From: Raineya sp964654605
GTDB lineage: Bacteria; Bacteroidota; Bacteroidia; Cytophagales; Thermonemataceae
Assembly: GCA_964654605.1 (NCBI GenBank)
Contig: CAZZLW010000092.1
Span: 1 to 64,000 of the forward strand
Direction: 5' to 3'
DNA: 64,000 bases
Below the pieces are notes generated by a model. It was not told where the DNA came from. It saw nothing but the letters and a program-made list of their open reading frames with translations, and ran no database searches. The position numbers and the translations under genes are program-made. Numbering within the stretch: the first letter of the stretch is position 1; each line of letters opens with the position of its first letter. Of the stretch, positions 7,422 through 15,948 are shown one piece after another.

Positions 7422-8702
7422 ATGACACGCCAAGAAAAAATCAATGCTCTTTTGCAAGAATGGGCAAGCAACCCCCGCTGGAAAGGCATAGAACGCCCCT
7501 ACACTGCCGAAGATGTAGTCAAACTAACAGGCTCTTTGCAAATTGAATACACCTTAGCTCGCAAGGGGGCAGAAAAATTATGGAAAAAACTCAATACCCA
7601 ACATTATGTAGCAGGTTTAGGAGCTTTGACAGGTAACCAAGCCGTTCAAGAAGCCCAAGCAGGTTTAGATGCTATTTATTTGAGCGGTTGGCAGGTAGCC
7701 GCCGATGCCAATTTAGCAGGTGAAATGTACCCCGACCAAAGTCTTTACCCTGTGGATAGTGTTCCTGCGGTAGTAAGGCGTATCAATAAAGCTCTTTTGC
7801 GTGCCGACCAGATTCAGTATCTTTCAGGTGAGGGGAATGTTGATTATTTCTTGCCCATTGTTGCCGATGCCGAAGCTGGTTTTGGAGGCAACCTGAATGC
7901 TTACGAACTAATGAAAATGATGATTGAAGCAGGTGCCTCGGGCGTGCATTTTGAAGACCAACTCTCTTCTGCTAAAAAGTGCGGTCATTTGGGCGGAAAA
8001 GTGCTTGTGCCCACCCAAGAAGCTATCCAAAAACTCATTGCCGCAAGGCTTGCCAGCGACGTAATGGGCGTGCCTACCGTAATCATTGCTCGCACCGATG
8101 CCGATGCCGCCAACTTACTCACCAGCGATATTGACCCTCGCGACCAAGCCTTTATTACAGGAGAACGCAGTAGCGAAGGGTTTTACTACGTAAAATGTGG
8201 CATTGAGCAAGCCATTAGCCGTGGGCTTTCTTACGCTCCCTACGCCGATTTGCTCTGGATGGAAACCAGCCACCCCGACCTTGGCGAAGCCCGCGAGTTT
8301 GCCCAAGCCATACACGCTCAATATCCGGGCAAACTGCTTGCCTACAACTGCTCCCCTTCTTTCAATTGGGCGGCAAAACTTTCTGAAAAAGAAATGCTTA
8401 CCTTCCGTGAAAATCTTGCCGATTTGGGATATAAATTCCAGTTTATTACGCTGGCAGGTTTCCACGCTCTCAATACAAGTATGTTTGAATTAGCCCTTGC
8501 TTACAAAGACAAAGGTATGGCAGGCTACTCTGAACTACAACAAAGAGAATTTGCTCTGCAAAGCAAAGGCTTCAAAGCCGTAAAACATCAGTCTTTTGTA
8601 GGAGTAGGGTATTTTGATAGCGTTCAAGAGGTTATTACAGGAGGCGAGGCTTCTACTGTGGCATTCAAAGGCTCTACCGAAGAGGCTCAATTTAAGCACT
8701 AA
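7422..8702 (+). CDS. aceA: Isocitrate lyase
   Basis: 426 residues (E. coli 434). It cleaves isocitrate to glyoxylate and succinate, the first step of the glyoxylate shunt for growth on acetate or fatty acids. Clear marks are the catalytic K-K-C-G-H motif (Cys near residue 187), N-terminal R-P-Y-T-A-E-D-V-V-K-L, the G-L-G-A-L-T-G-N-Q segment and the N-C-S-P-S-F-N-W motif. The start at 7422 matches the family N-terminus (M-x4-K-I-x2-L-x2-E-W). A 17-residue upstream extension would begin almost at the predicted transcription start. No malate synthase (aceB) gene is adjacent, so the gene appears monocistronic, with its own promoter, operator-like array and terminator. Confidence 0.96.
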   Translation: MTRQEKINALLQEWASNPRWKGIERPYTAEDVVKLTGSLQIEYTLARKGAEKLWKKLNTQHYVAGLGALTGNQAVQEAQAGLDAIYLSGWQVAADANLAGEMYPDQSLYPVDSVPAVVRRINKALLRADQIQYLSGEGNVDYFLPIVADAEAGFGGNLNAYELMKMMIEAGASGVHFEDQLSSAKKCGHLGGKVLVPTQEAIQKLIAARLASDVMGVPTVIIARTDADAANLLTSDIDPRDQAFITGERSSEGFYYVKCGIEQAISRGLSYAPYADLLWMETSHPDLGEAREFAQAIHAQYPGKLLAYNCSPSFNWAAKLSEKEMLTFRENLADLGYKFQFITLAGFHALNTSMFELALAYKDKGMAGYSELQQREFALQSKGFKAVKHQSFVGVGYFDSVQEVITGGEASTVAFKGSTEEAQFKH

Positions 8703-8736
8703 AAATAAACAGATTGCGTTGTTTCTTGACCAAAAG

Positions 8737-8763
8737 TTCTCGCCAATGGCGGGAATTTTTGTT
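8737..8763 (+). terminator. Intrinsic terminator downstream of aceA
   Basis: An eight-base-pair stem TTCTCGCC / GGCGGGAA (one G-T pair) with an AAT loop is followed by a T run. Confidence 0.75.
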
Positions 8764-8781
8764 TGTAATTATTTACGTTCA

Positions 8782-8865
8782 ATGTTTGATGTTCAAGCCC
8801 TTTAAGAGCTTTATCTCTCGTTTTTGCTTATGACATCAATTTTTCTCAAATCCTGCCTCCCTCTC
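8782..8865 (+). repeat. Dispersed intergenic repeat, copy B
   Basis: It begins TGTTTGATGTTCAAG, followed by CTTTAAGAGCTTTATCTCTC, GACATCAATTTTT and CAAATCCTG. It aligns end to end with the copy after sprA (43167-43250) and, more weakly, with that after hisB. Confidence 0.6.
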
Positions 8866-8892
8866 GCAAATCAGACCTAAACAATTATTGGG

Positions 8893-10074
8893 TTAAATGA
8901 TTGCTTTCAGCATTGTTTCCATTTTGAGAGCCGTTTCGTTCCATTCTTTTTCAGGATTAGAGTTTGCCGTAATACCCCCACCCGCATACAAATAAGCCTC
9001 TTGCAAAGAAGGTAAAACTTGCATACAACGCAAATTTACAAAAATATGCGTTTCACTTTCTATATTCACCTGCCCCAAAAAACCGCTGTAAAAGGCTCTA
9101 TCATAGCCTTCAAAATTCCGAATAAAAGCCAAACTCTCTTCTTTGGGCATACCACATACCGCCGAAGTTGGGTGCAAAAGCCCTAACATCACTTGCCAAA
9201 GATGTGGATAATGCACTTCATTCAAATTTACCCAAAAATCAGTACGCAAATGAGCCAAGTTCCCCGCCTGAATAGTTTTAGGACCATCTTCCTCAAATTC
9301 CCGCAAACGTATTTTTTTGAAAGCATTGATAATATAGCGGCTCACAAGTGCTTGCTCTTCTATTTCTTTTTGTGTCCAAGTAATTTCAGAAAGATTTGCT
9401 CCTTCGGGGTATTTTTGCGTACCAGCCAGAGCCATAGTACGGAAAATGTTGTTCTTATCTACACTCACCAAAATTTCAGGGCTTGCTCCTATCCAAATGT
9501 TGCAACTCGGTACATACACCACCGAAACAAAAGCCAAAGGATACAATGTGCAAAGATTTTGAAAAACACGTGAAATTTGCAAAATCTCCGAAAATGCTAC
9601 CCTCATCTTCCTTGAAAGCACAACTTTCTGAAAAGCCTTTTCCTTTATAGCTCTCACTGCCTTTTCTACCAAATGCAAATGTTGTACTTTCTCAAAGTCT
9701 GTATTGGGTAAAGCTAATTGAACTTGGGTTGAGGCGAGATTAGAGATTTTGGCACGCTTGTTATCAAAGTCTTTCAGAAAAGGGATACTTTCAGGCATTA
9801 GGATTTGGGTAGAATTGCTGTAAAAATCAGCATTCAGGAAAAAATTTTTCTGCAAACCTTCGTTTTCAAAAGGGCTAAACAGAAAGCCTTTTTTTTCGCT
9901 AAATTCATCTATTTGCAAGGGTTGTGGCTCAATTTTTTCGGAGAAATCAATTAAGCAGTGAATAATTTTGCTATTAGGCAAACGCCACAAAGCCGTAGCG
10001 TAACCCCTCTGCAAAGCCCATTCAAAAATTTCTGTGGGGGAAATAGTAAGCGATTGGGTAGTAAGCGTTTCCAA
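8893..10074 (-). CDS. menF: Isochorismate synthase (menaquinone pathway)
   Basis: 393-residue chorismate-binding enzyme expected to convert chorismate to isochorismate. The conserved C-terminal domain shows A-L-A-G-T (the lyase/synthase Gly-Thr), the E-x2-E-Q-x2-V segment, H-L-R-T-D, H-P-T-S-A-V-C-G-x-P, and G-Y-D-R-x-F-Y-S-G-F-x-G, followed by a C-terminal A-G-G-G-I-T-A-x-S-x-P-E-x-E-W. This fits MenF/EntC better than TrpE or PabB. The menaquinone role is inferred from the lineage, as no siderophore genes are nearby. The start is TTG at 10074, with no closer Met until about residue 90. Transcribed divergently from the Rpn-type gene. Confidence 0.85.
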   Translation of the reverse strand: METLTTQSLTISPTEIFEWALQRGYATALWRLPNSKIIHCLIDFSEKIEPQPLQIDEFSEKKGFLFSPFENEGLQKNFFLNADFYSNSTQILMPESIPFLKDFDNKRAKISNLASTQVQLALPNTDFEKVQHLHLVEKAVRAIKEKAFQKVVLSRKMRVAFSEILQISRVFQNLCTLYPLAFVSVVYVPSCNIWIGASPEILVSVDKNNIFRTMALAGTQKYPEGANLSEITWTQKEIEEQALVSRYIINAFKKIRLREFEEDGPKTIQAGNLAHLRTDFWVNLNEVHYPHLWQVMLGLLHPTSAVCGMPKEESLAFIRNFEGYDRAFYSGFLGQVNIESETHIFVNLRCMQVLPSLQEAYLYAGGGITANSNPEKEWNETALKMETMLKAII

Positions 10075-10120
10075 TTTTTTTCTTTGAAAAACAAGACCAA
10101 AGCCTGAAAAGTTTGCTTGA

Positions 10121-10150
10121 TTGCCAAAAATCTAAAATTTTGTATATTTG
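10121..10150 (+). promoter_or_regulatory. Promoter of the Rpn-type nuclease gene
   Basis: TTG at 10121-10123, 19-base spacer, TATATTTG at 10143-10150. It rules out an in-frame start at 10117 and supports the ATG at 10171. Confidence 0.75.
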
Positions 10151-10170
10151 CTTTGAAAACAGATGTATCT

Positions 10171-11193
10171 ATGCCCCGAATGAACCCTAAAATTGATTTG
10201 GTTTTCAAGAAACTTTTTGGCTCGGAGGAAAACAAAGATATTTTGATGTCTTTGATAAATGCTATACTTCCCGAAAATGAGCAAATTACAGACTTGAGAA
10301 TTAAAAATCCTTACAACTTTGCCGACTACGTAAAAGGGAAACTTTCTATTCTGGACATCAAAGCCGAAGACGAAAAGGGTAATCTTTATGATATTGAAAT
10401 GCAAATCAGAGGTGATGAATTTTATGGACGCAGAACTTTGTATTACTGGGCAAAATTATTCGGCTCTCAGTTAGACCACCAAACCGAAGAGGAAATTCAG
10501 AAAAAAATCAAAGGAGGCAAATATTACTCCGATTTGAACAAATGTATTGTGATAAGTTTAATGGACTTTGATTTTTTCAATGATGAACGTTATCATCGTT
10601 GTTTTATGCTCAAAGACCGAGAAACCAACGATACGCACCAAGATTTGAACTATTTAGACCTGTATTTTGTAGAATTGCAAAAATTTGAAAAAAAGCACAA
10701 AGCCATTAAAACCGCCTTGGACAGATGGATACGCTTTCTCAATAGTGCCGATTTGTATAAATCTGCCTTACCAAGCGAACTGGCAGAGATAGAAGCTATC
10801 CGAAAAGCCAAAGAGCGTTTGGAAAGGCTTTATATGAATGAAGAAGAACAAGAAATTTACGATGGTCAATACAAACACTATCTTGATGAAGTTGTTTCTT
10901 TGCAATATGCCGAAGAATCGCGTAAGCTCGCTATACAAAGAGCCGTAGAAAAAGCACTGCAAGAAGCTGAAAAAATAAAAGAAAAAGCTCTCAAAGAGCT
11001 TGAAAAACAAAAAGAAGTTCAACTCAAAAAACTTGAAAAACAAAAGCAACGAGAAATCAAAGAAGTAGAAAAGAAAAAGCAAACTGATATTGCCCGAAAG
11101 CTAATTGATTTAGGTCTGGACAATACTCAAATCGCACAAAGCACAGGTTTGAGCCATAAAGAAATTCAGAAACTGCGAAAAGAAAAGAATTAA
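10171..11193 (+). CDS. Rpn family PD-(D/E)XK recombination-promoting nuclease / putative transposase
   Basis: 340 residues. The N-terminal M-N-P-K-I-D-L-V-F-K-K-L-F-G block and the L-D-I-K-A ... Y-D-I-E-M-Q core are the signature of the Rpn (TIGR01784, DUF4351-type) PD-(D/E)XK nucleases, which in E. coli promote RecA-independent recombination. The middle (about 250-305) is a charged Lys/Glu coiled coil. The final ~30 residues form a small helix-turn-helix-like unit (L-G-L-D-x-T-Q-I-A-x-S-T-G-L-S-x-x-E-I). No inverted repeats or target-site duplication were found, so it looks like a resident gene and not a transposon. Its stop overlaps the stop of the convergent lipid kinase gene. Function in the cell unknown. 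Confidence 0.85.
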   Translation: MPRMNPKIDLVFKKLFGSEENKDILMSLINAILPENEQITDLRIKNPYNFADYVKGKLSILDIKAEDEKGNLYDIEMQIRGDEFYGRRTLYYWAKLFGSQLDHQTEEEIQKKIKGGKYYSDLNKCIVISLMDFDFFNDERYHRCFMLKDRETNDTHQDLNYLDLYFVELQKFEKKHKAIKTALDRWIRFLNSADLYKSALPSELAEIEAIRKAKERLERLYMNEEEQEIYDGQYKHYLDEVVSLQYAEESRKLAIQRAVEKALQEAEKIKEKALKELEKQKEVQLKKLEKQKQREIKEVEKKKQTDIARKLIDLGLDNTQIAQSTGLSHKEIQKLRKEKN

Positions 11194-12059
11194 GCCACGA
11201 GTACTTTCAGGCTTTGAGGCTGAATGGCAACGCTCAACTCCTCGCCCAAAGCGTAATTTTCCCCGTCCAAATGTACCGCACCTGCCTGGGAACGTTTGAG
11301 CTTCACTCGCTTGGCTCTGAAACTTTGATAATATTTGGTTTTGGGCAGATTTTTCAAAAACAAGTCTAAGCCAATTTTGGGCATTTGCCATTTCGGAAAA
11401 GGACTAATCACACACACATCAAGCCAGCCGTCTTGAATATCCGCTTGTGGGGCTATGAAAGCATTGTTGCCATATTGTGAAGCGTTGGCAAAGGTTACAG
11501 AAAAGGCTTCTATTTCCATTGTGCCATTTTCTGTTTCTAAAATATAAGTTTCGGGTTTGTATTGAAAAAATGCCTTCAAAGTGCTTTCTACATAGGTCTG
11601 AAACCCTCTTTTGCCTGCTTGTGCAAAAAGACTGCTCACGTAAGCATCAAAACCCACCCCCGAAGTGCATAAAAAAGGCTTTTCGTTAATGAGGCAAGTA
11701 TCTATTTTTTGTGGATTGAACTTTTTGATAATTTCTACTGCCTTTTCAGGTGAAGCATACATATTGAGGTGGCGAGCCAATCCATTTCCCGAACCATAAG
11801 GAATGATACCCAAAGGAATTTCCGAGCCTATCAAGGCTTGTGCCACTTCATTGATAGTGCCATCGCCCCCTACGGCTACTACGGCATCAACGGGCTTTTC
11901 TACTGCCCTCTGTGTAATTTCGGTAGCGTGCTTTTCTCTTTCTGTAAAATCTATGGCTATTTCGTATCCATTTTTGGGAAAATGCTTTTGCAAAGCCTCA
12001 ATTACTCGCTTTTTAGATTTACCACCCGAAATAGGATTGATAACAAATTGCAGTTTCAT
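11190..12059 (-). CDS. Diacylglycerol kinase-like lipid kinase (YegS/BmrU/DgkB family)
   Basis: 289 residues. The DAGK catalytic domain is clear: N-P-x-S-G-G near the start, the V-G-G-D-G-T-I-N-E-V nucleotide-binding motif near residue 60, P-L-G-I-I-P-x-G-S-G-N-G-L-A-R and a later L-C-T-S-G-V-G-F-D-A. Family enzymes phosphorylate diacylglycerol, sphingosine-like or other membrane lipids using ATP. In Bacteroidota a sphingoid substrate is also possible. It has its own promoter at 12094-12123. The last four bases overlap the convergent Rpn gene. Confidence 0.85.
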   Translation of the reverse strand: MKLQFVINPISGGKSKKRVIEALQKHFPKNGYEIAIDFTEREKHATEITQRAVEKPVDAVVAVGGDGTINEVAQALIGSEIPLGIIPYGSGNGLARHLNMYASPEKAVEIIKKFNPQKIDTCLINEKPFLCTSGVGFDAYVSSLFAQAGKRGFQTYVESTLKAFFQYKPETYILETENGTMEIEAFSVTFANASQYGNNAFIAPQADIQDGWLDVCVISPFPKWQMPKIGLDLFLKNLPKTKYYQSFRAKRVKLKRSQAGAVHLDGENYALGEELSVAIQPQSLKVLVA

Positions 12060-12093
12060 AGCTTAATAACATTAAATTAACACAAAAGGAACG

Positions 12094-12123
12094 CAAATTT
12101 AACACAAAAAACTTCTTATGCAA
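12094..12123 (-). promoter_or_regulatory. Promoter of the lipid kinase gene
   Basis: On the minus strand: TTG, 19-base spacer, TAAATTTG, ending about 35 bases before the ATG. It sits in the short gap after the acyltransferase gene. Confidence 0.75.
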
Positions 12124-12129
12124 ATTTTT

Positions 12130-12975
12130 TCAGAAATTTCTTTGCTTTTTCCAACGTTTATGCGACCACAGCCAGTTGGGTGGGGTTTCCTGAATTTGTT
12201 TTTCCAAAAATCTAACATAATTTTCCGTAATTTGGCTATCAGGTCGCCTTTGCGGGTGATAAATCTCTTCAAAATACAATTCATAATAGCCTCTTTTGAG
12301 CTTACGTACCCCGCCAAAAAGCACAGGAAGACTTAATTTCAAGGCAATTTTTTCAACTCCTGCAAAAAATGCCGTATCCTGATGTAAAAAGTGCGTCCAA
12401 TGGTCTTTTTCTGTACCCGCAGGACTTTGGTCTGCCAAAAAAGCTACAATACGGCTTTCCTTGTGGTTTTGCAAAACATCTTTCAGAACATTTTGCATTT
12501 TCAGAGGCTTTGCTCCAAAATGCGTACGAATTTGAAGCATCAGGTTATCAAAGAAACGATTGCTCAAAGGCTGATACACAAAATAGAGTGGATAAGGCTG
12601 TTTGAGATTGCAAATCAGCGAAAGCCATTCCCAATTGAACAGATGTCCCACAAAAACAAGCACCGTTTTGTTTTCAGCAAGGTTACTTGTGAGTTTTTCA
12701 AGCCCAATTACTCTTACTCTTTGCTCCAGCTCTTGGGGCGAAATAGCCAATACTTTCAAGGTTTCAATGAAAACATCAATCAAGCCCTTGTAAAACTGCT
12801 TTTGAATAGTTTTTAGCTCTTTTTCAGATTTTTCAGGAAAAGAATTTTTAAGATTTTGCCAAACTACCTTTTTGCGATACCCCACTACATAATAAGCCAA
12901 GAAGTACAAAAAATCGCTCAAAACATAGAGTATGCCCAAAGGCAGTTTAGCAAGCAAATGAAAAAAGAAAGCCAT
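12130..12975 (-). CDS. LpxL/HtrB-type lysophospholipid (lipid A) acyltransferase
   Basis: 281 residues. It has an N-terminal membrane-associated helix (about 1-30) and the acyltransferase motif G-H-L-F-N-W-E-W, in which His and Glu stand for the HX4(D/E) catalytic pair. D-Q-S-P-A-G and a P-V-L-F-G-G-V-R-K segment follow. These are features of LpxL/LpxM late acyltransferases that add a secondary fatty acid to lipid A at the inner membrane. The Bacteroidota version commonly stands alone, as here. It starts 20 bases after lon on the same strand and probably shares its transcript. Substrate specificity is inferred from family only. Confidence 0.82.
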   Translation of the reverse strand: MAFFFHLLAKLPLGILYVLSDFLYFLAYYVVGYRKKVVWQNLKNSFPEKSEKELKTIQKQFYKGLIDVFIETLKVLAISPQELEQRVRVIGLEKLTSNLAENKTVLVFVGHLFNWEWLSLICNLKQPYPLYFVYQPLSNRFFDNLMLQIRTHFGAKPLKMQNVLKDVLQNHKESRIVAFLADQSPAGTEKDHWTHFLHQDTAFFAGVEKIALKLSLPVLFGGVRKLKRGYYELYFEEIYHPQRRPDSQITENYVRFLEKQIQETPPNWLWSHKRWKKQRNF

Positions 12976-12995
12976 TGCTATAAGCGAAATTCGTT

Positions 12996-15476
12996 TTAAG
13001 CATTTAGAAGCATTTTTTCATTTTCAGCAATTTCAAAGACCATTGCATTTGCTACTTTTTGCGGAAGCAAAGCCTGCAAAAGCACCTCTTGGGCTGTATC
13101 TACATAATGAATTTCTAAGCCTTTGAGATAATGAGCAGGTATTTCCCGAACATCTTTCTCGTTTCGTTTAGGCAAAAGCACTTCTTTAATACCTGCTCTT
13201 ATGGCGGCTAAAAGTTTTTCTTTCACCCCACCAATAGGCAATACTTTACCTCGCAAAGTAATTTCTCCTGTCATTGCCAATTTGTCTTTCACTTTTCTTT
13301 GTGTATAAACCGAAGCCAAAGCTGTAAGTATAGTAATGCCTGCCGAAGGACCATCTTTGGGTACAGCCCCAGCAGGTACGTGTATGTGTAAATCGTATTG
13401 TTCAAAAAGGCGATGGTCTATCTGATACTCTTGTGCGTGAGCTTTCAGGTACGAAAGAGCCGCCGAAACAGATTCTTTCATTACTTCGCCGAGTTGCCCT
13501 GAAATAGTAAGTTTGCCTTTTCCTTTGCTCAAAGAGGCTTCTACGAAAAGAATTTCGCCACCTGTGGCAGTCCAAGCGAGTCCTGTAACTATGCCTGCGA
13601 TTTCATCATTTTCGTAAATTTCTTTGTCGAAAGTCGGTGTACCTAATAGTTTTTCTACCACTTCGGGGGTTATTTTCTTGGAATAAGGCTCTTCCAATGC
13701 CACCGATTTGGCTACTTTACGCAAAATTGCACCTATTTTCCGTTCCAAATTCCTCACCCCCGACTCGCGAGTGTAGCTTTCAATAACAGCCCGAATGGCA
13801 CTATCTGTAAAGCTCACTTGGCGAGCATTTAAGCCATTTTCTTGTCTTTGTTTGGGAATAAGATGCCTTTTGGCTATTTCCAATTTTTCTTCGGTAGTAT
13901 AGCCACTGATTTCAATAATTTCCATTCTATCACGCAAAGCGGGGTGAATGGTGTCCAGCGTATTGGCAGTAGCAATAAACAGCACTTTGGAAAGGTCGTA
14001 TTCTACTTCCAGATAGTTATCAACAAAGGTGCTATTTTGTTCGGGGTCTAGCACTTCCAAAAGTGCTGAAGCGGGGTCACCTTTATAGTCAGCTCCAATT
14101 TTATCAATTTCATCAAGTATCATCACAGGATTAGAAGTTCCTGCCTTTTTGATACTACTGATGAATTTGCCCGGCATAGCTCCAATATACGTTTTGCGAT
14201 GCCCACGGATTTCGGCTTCGTCGTGCAAGCCACCCAAAGACATACGTACATACTTTCTGCCCAAAGCCTTTGCAATAGAACGCCCCAAAGAGGTTTTTCC
14301 TACACCGGGCGGTCCGTAAAGGCAAAGAATAGGTCCTCGTAAGTCTTTTTTAAGTTTCAGTACAGCCAAGTATTCCAAAATTCTTTCCTTGACTTTCTCC
14401 AAGCCGTAATGGTCTTCGTCCAAAATTCTTTGAGCATTTTTCAGGTCTAAATTATCTTCCGAATATTCGCCCCAAGGCAAATCCAGCAGTAACTCAATGT
14501 AATTGAGATTGATAGCATATTCAGGGGAGGCAGGATTGGCACGTTGCAGACGCACCAGCTCTCTTTCAAAATGTTTGGCAACCTGCTCACTCCACTTCTT
14601 TTGAGCGGCTTTCTGACGAAGTTCATCAATTTTTACGCCTCCTGCTTCGTCCCCAAGCTCATCTTGCAAAACTTTCAGTTGTTGGCGTAAAAAATAGTCG
14701 CGTTGTTGCTGTTCTATATCCGAATGTGCTTTGCTTTGTATTTCGTGTTTGAGTTCAAGCATTTGCACTTCGCGAAGCATAAACTCCAAAAGTTTGGTAG
14801 CACGCTCCACGCCGTCATTTATTTCCAAAAGTTGTTGCTTTTCGTGTAATTCGGCATTGAGGTTTGAAGCCAAGAAATGAGTCAGAAAAGCAAGGGACTC
14901 AATGTTATCCACAGCAATTTGGGCTTCCTGTGGAATATCAGGGTTGAGTTTTAGAATTTTGATAGCCGATTCTTTCAAAGAAGCTATCAGAGCTTTCACT
15001 TCTCGCGAGTAATGCGTTGGGAATTGTTCGGGTAAGCCTTCTATTTTTGCCCAAAAGTAAGGCTCCTCACGCATAAACCGCTGAATTTCAAAACGCCCAC
15101 GCCCTTGTATGATGATAGTCATACTGCCATCAGGCATATTGATAGTTTTGAGAATATGCCCCAGAGTGCCTATATGGTACAAATCTTGTGCAGTAGGTTC
15201 TTCTACATTCGGATTTTTGAGGGCTACTACCCCTAAAACTTTATCAGCTTTATTTACTTTTTTTACCAAACGAATAGCCTTTTTTCGGCTCACCGTAACA
15301 GGTACAACCACACCCGGATAAAGAACCGTGTTGCGAAGTGCTAAAATTCCTATTTCTTCGGGTATCTTTTCATTATTTTGAGAACCTTCACCGAAAATAG
15401 AAATCACCTCCACACTGGTATCGTTTCCGTTTTCCTTCAAAAATGTTGAATTATTTTTTTTCGCTTTCTTGGTCAT
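12996..15476 (-). CDS. lon: ATP-dependent protease Lon
   Basis: 826 residues, close to the usual bacterial Lon length. The N-terminal substrate-binding domain (about 40-250) and a coiled helical linker are followed by the AAA+ module with Walker A G-P-P-G-V-G-K-T at 388-395 and the Walker B region I-L-D-E-I-D-K. The C-terminal protease domain has the P-K-D-G-P-S-A-G catalytic serine motif and a downstream Lys. It degrades misfolded and regulatory proteins in the cytoplasm. A well-formed promoter is at 15613-15643, leaving a ~130-base leader. The acyltransferase gene follows at 20 bases. Confidence 0.97.
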   Translation of the reverse strand: MTKKAKKNNSTFLKENGNDTSVEVISIFGEGSQNNEKIPEEIGILALRNTVLYPGVVVPVTVSRKKAIRLVKKVNKADKVLGVVALKNPNVEEPTAQDLYHIGTLGHILKTINMPDGSMTIIIQGRGRFEIQRFMREEPYFWAKIEGLPEQFPTHYSREVKALIASLKESAIKILKLNPDIPQEAQIAVDNIESLAFLTHFLASNLNAELHEKQQLLEINDGVERATKLLEFMLREVQMLELKHEIQSKAHSDIEQQQRDYFLRQQLKVLQDELGDEAGGVKIDELRQKAAQKKWSEQVAKHFERELVRLQRANPASPEYAINLNYIELLLDLPWGEYSEDNLDLKNAQRILDEDHYGLEKVKERILEYLAVLKLKKDLRGPILCLYGPPGVGKTSLGRSIAKALGRKYVRMSLGGLHDEAEIRGHRKTYIGAMPGKFISSIKKAGTSNPVMILDEIDKIGADYKGDPASALLEVLDPEQNSTFVDNYLEVEYDLSKVLFIATANTLDTIHPALRDRMEIIEISGYTTEEKLEIAKRHLIPKQRQENGLNARQVSFTDSAIRAVIESYTRESGVRNLERKIGAILRKVAKSVALEEPYSKKITPEVVEKLLGTPTFDKEIYENDEIAGIVTGLAWTATGGEILFVEASLSKGKGKLTISGQLGEVMKESVSAALSYLKAHAQEYQIDHRLFEQYDLHIHVPAGAVPKDGPSAGITILTALASVYTQRKVKDKLAMTGEITLRGKVLPIGGVKEKLLAAIRAGIKEVLLPKRNEKDVREIPAHYLKGLEIHYVDTAQEVLLQALLPQKVANAMVFEIAENEKMLLNA

Positions 15477-15612
15477 TGTAGAACGATTTTTGCTTATCTA
15501 TCAAAAAGAACTGACAAAAAGTCATTTAAGAATAAGTGAGCATTTGCAGGTAGCTTTGGGTATAAAACCCCTCAAATATCTTTTTGGTATGTGCTTTACC
15601 GAAAAAATTTGG

Positions 15613-15643
15613 CAAAAATAGGTAATTTCAATTATTGTGCCAA
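15613..15643 (-). promoter_or_regulatory. Promoter of lon
   Basis: On the minus strand: TTG, 20-base spacer, TATTTTTG. The predicted leader is about 130 nucleotides. Confidence 0.7.
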
Positions 15644-15822
15644 AAAGGGGTGGCAGGGCAGAAAGTCAGATAAATGATTTTTTTTGTAAGTTTTTAGTAA
15701 AAAAATCATTTTTTTGCTAATTTTACAAGTTGAAAGTCTTAAAATCGCAAACTTTTACAAATTTAGTTTTTTTGATAAAACCTAACACTATGAGGTTGTC
15801 TAAATTTGAATGCAAGTCTATT

Positions 15823-15935
15823 TTTAGGTTCAAGAATTCCAAAAGTTCAAAGTTCAAGGGGGCAGAAGTTCAAAAGTTCAAACTAAAACTTTCAACTTTC
15901 CAACCTCAAACTTTTCAAATCCGCTTTCCTCAATT
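15823..15935 (+). repeat. TTCAAA-rich degenerate repeat array
   Basis: Five near-copies of GTTCAAR in one direction (in the 15829-15883 stretch) are followed by AACTTTCAACTTTCC and CCTCAAACTTTTC units. It resembles the arrays at 17960-18020 and 50610-50700. Confidence 0.6.
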
Positions 15936-15948
15936 TGAGGCAGGTTCT

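Larger units (their letters stand above)
15477..15948. other. 472-base intergenic region between lon and the PorE-like gene
   Basis: It holds the leftward lon promoter (15613-15643) and, from about 15820, an array of degenerate TTCAAA/TTCAAG units that runs nearly to the ATG at 15949. An open frame continues upstream from that ATG to 15730. Its sequence there is the repeat itself, and a signal peptide begins at 15949, so I treat it as non-coding. Confidence 0.7.

Noticed and set aside
10171..11193. Intact transposon carrying the Rpn gene
   Set aside because: No inverted repeats, target duplication or second element gene could be seen around it.
15730..15948. Open frame upstream of the PorE-like gene
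   Set aside because: The residues are translated TTCAAA repeats, and a normal signal peptide starts at 15949.
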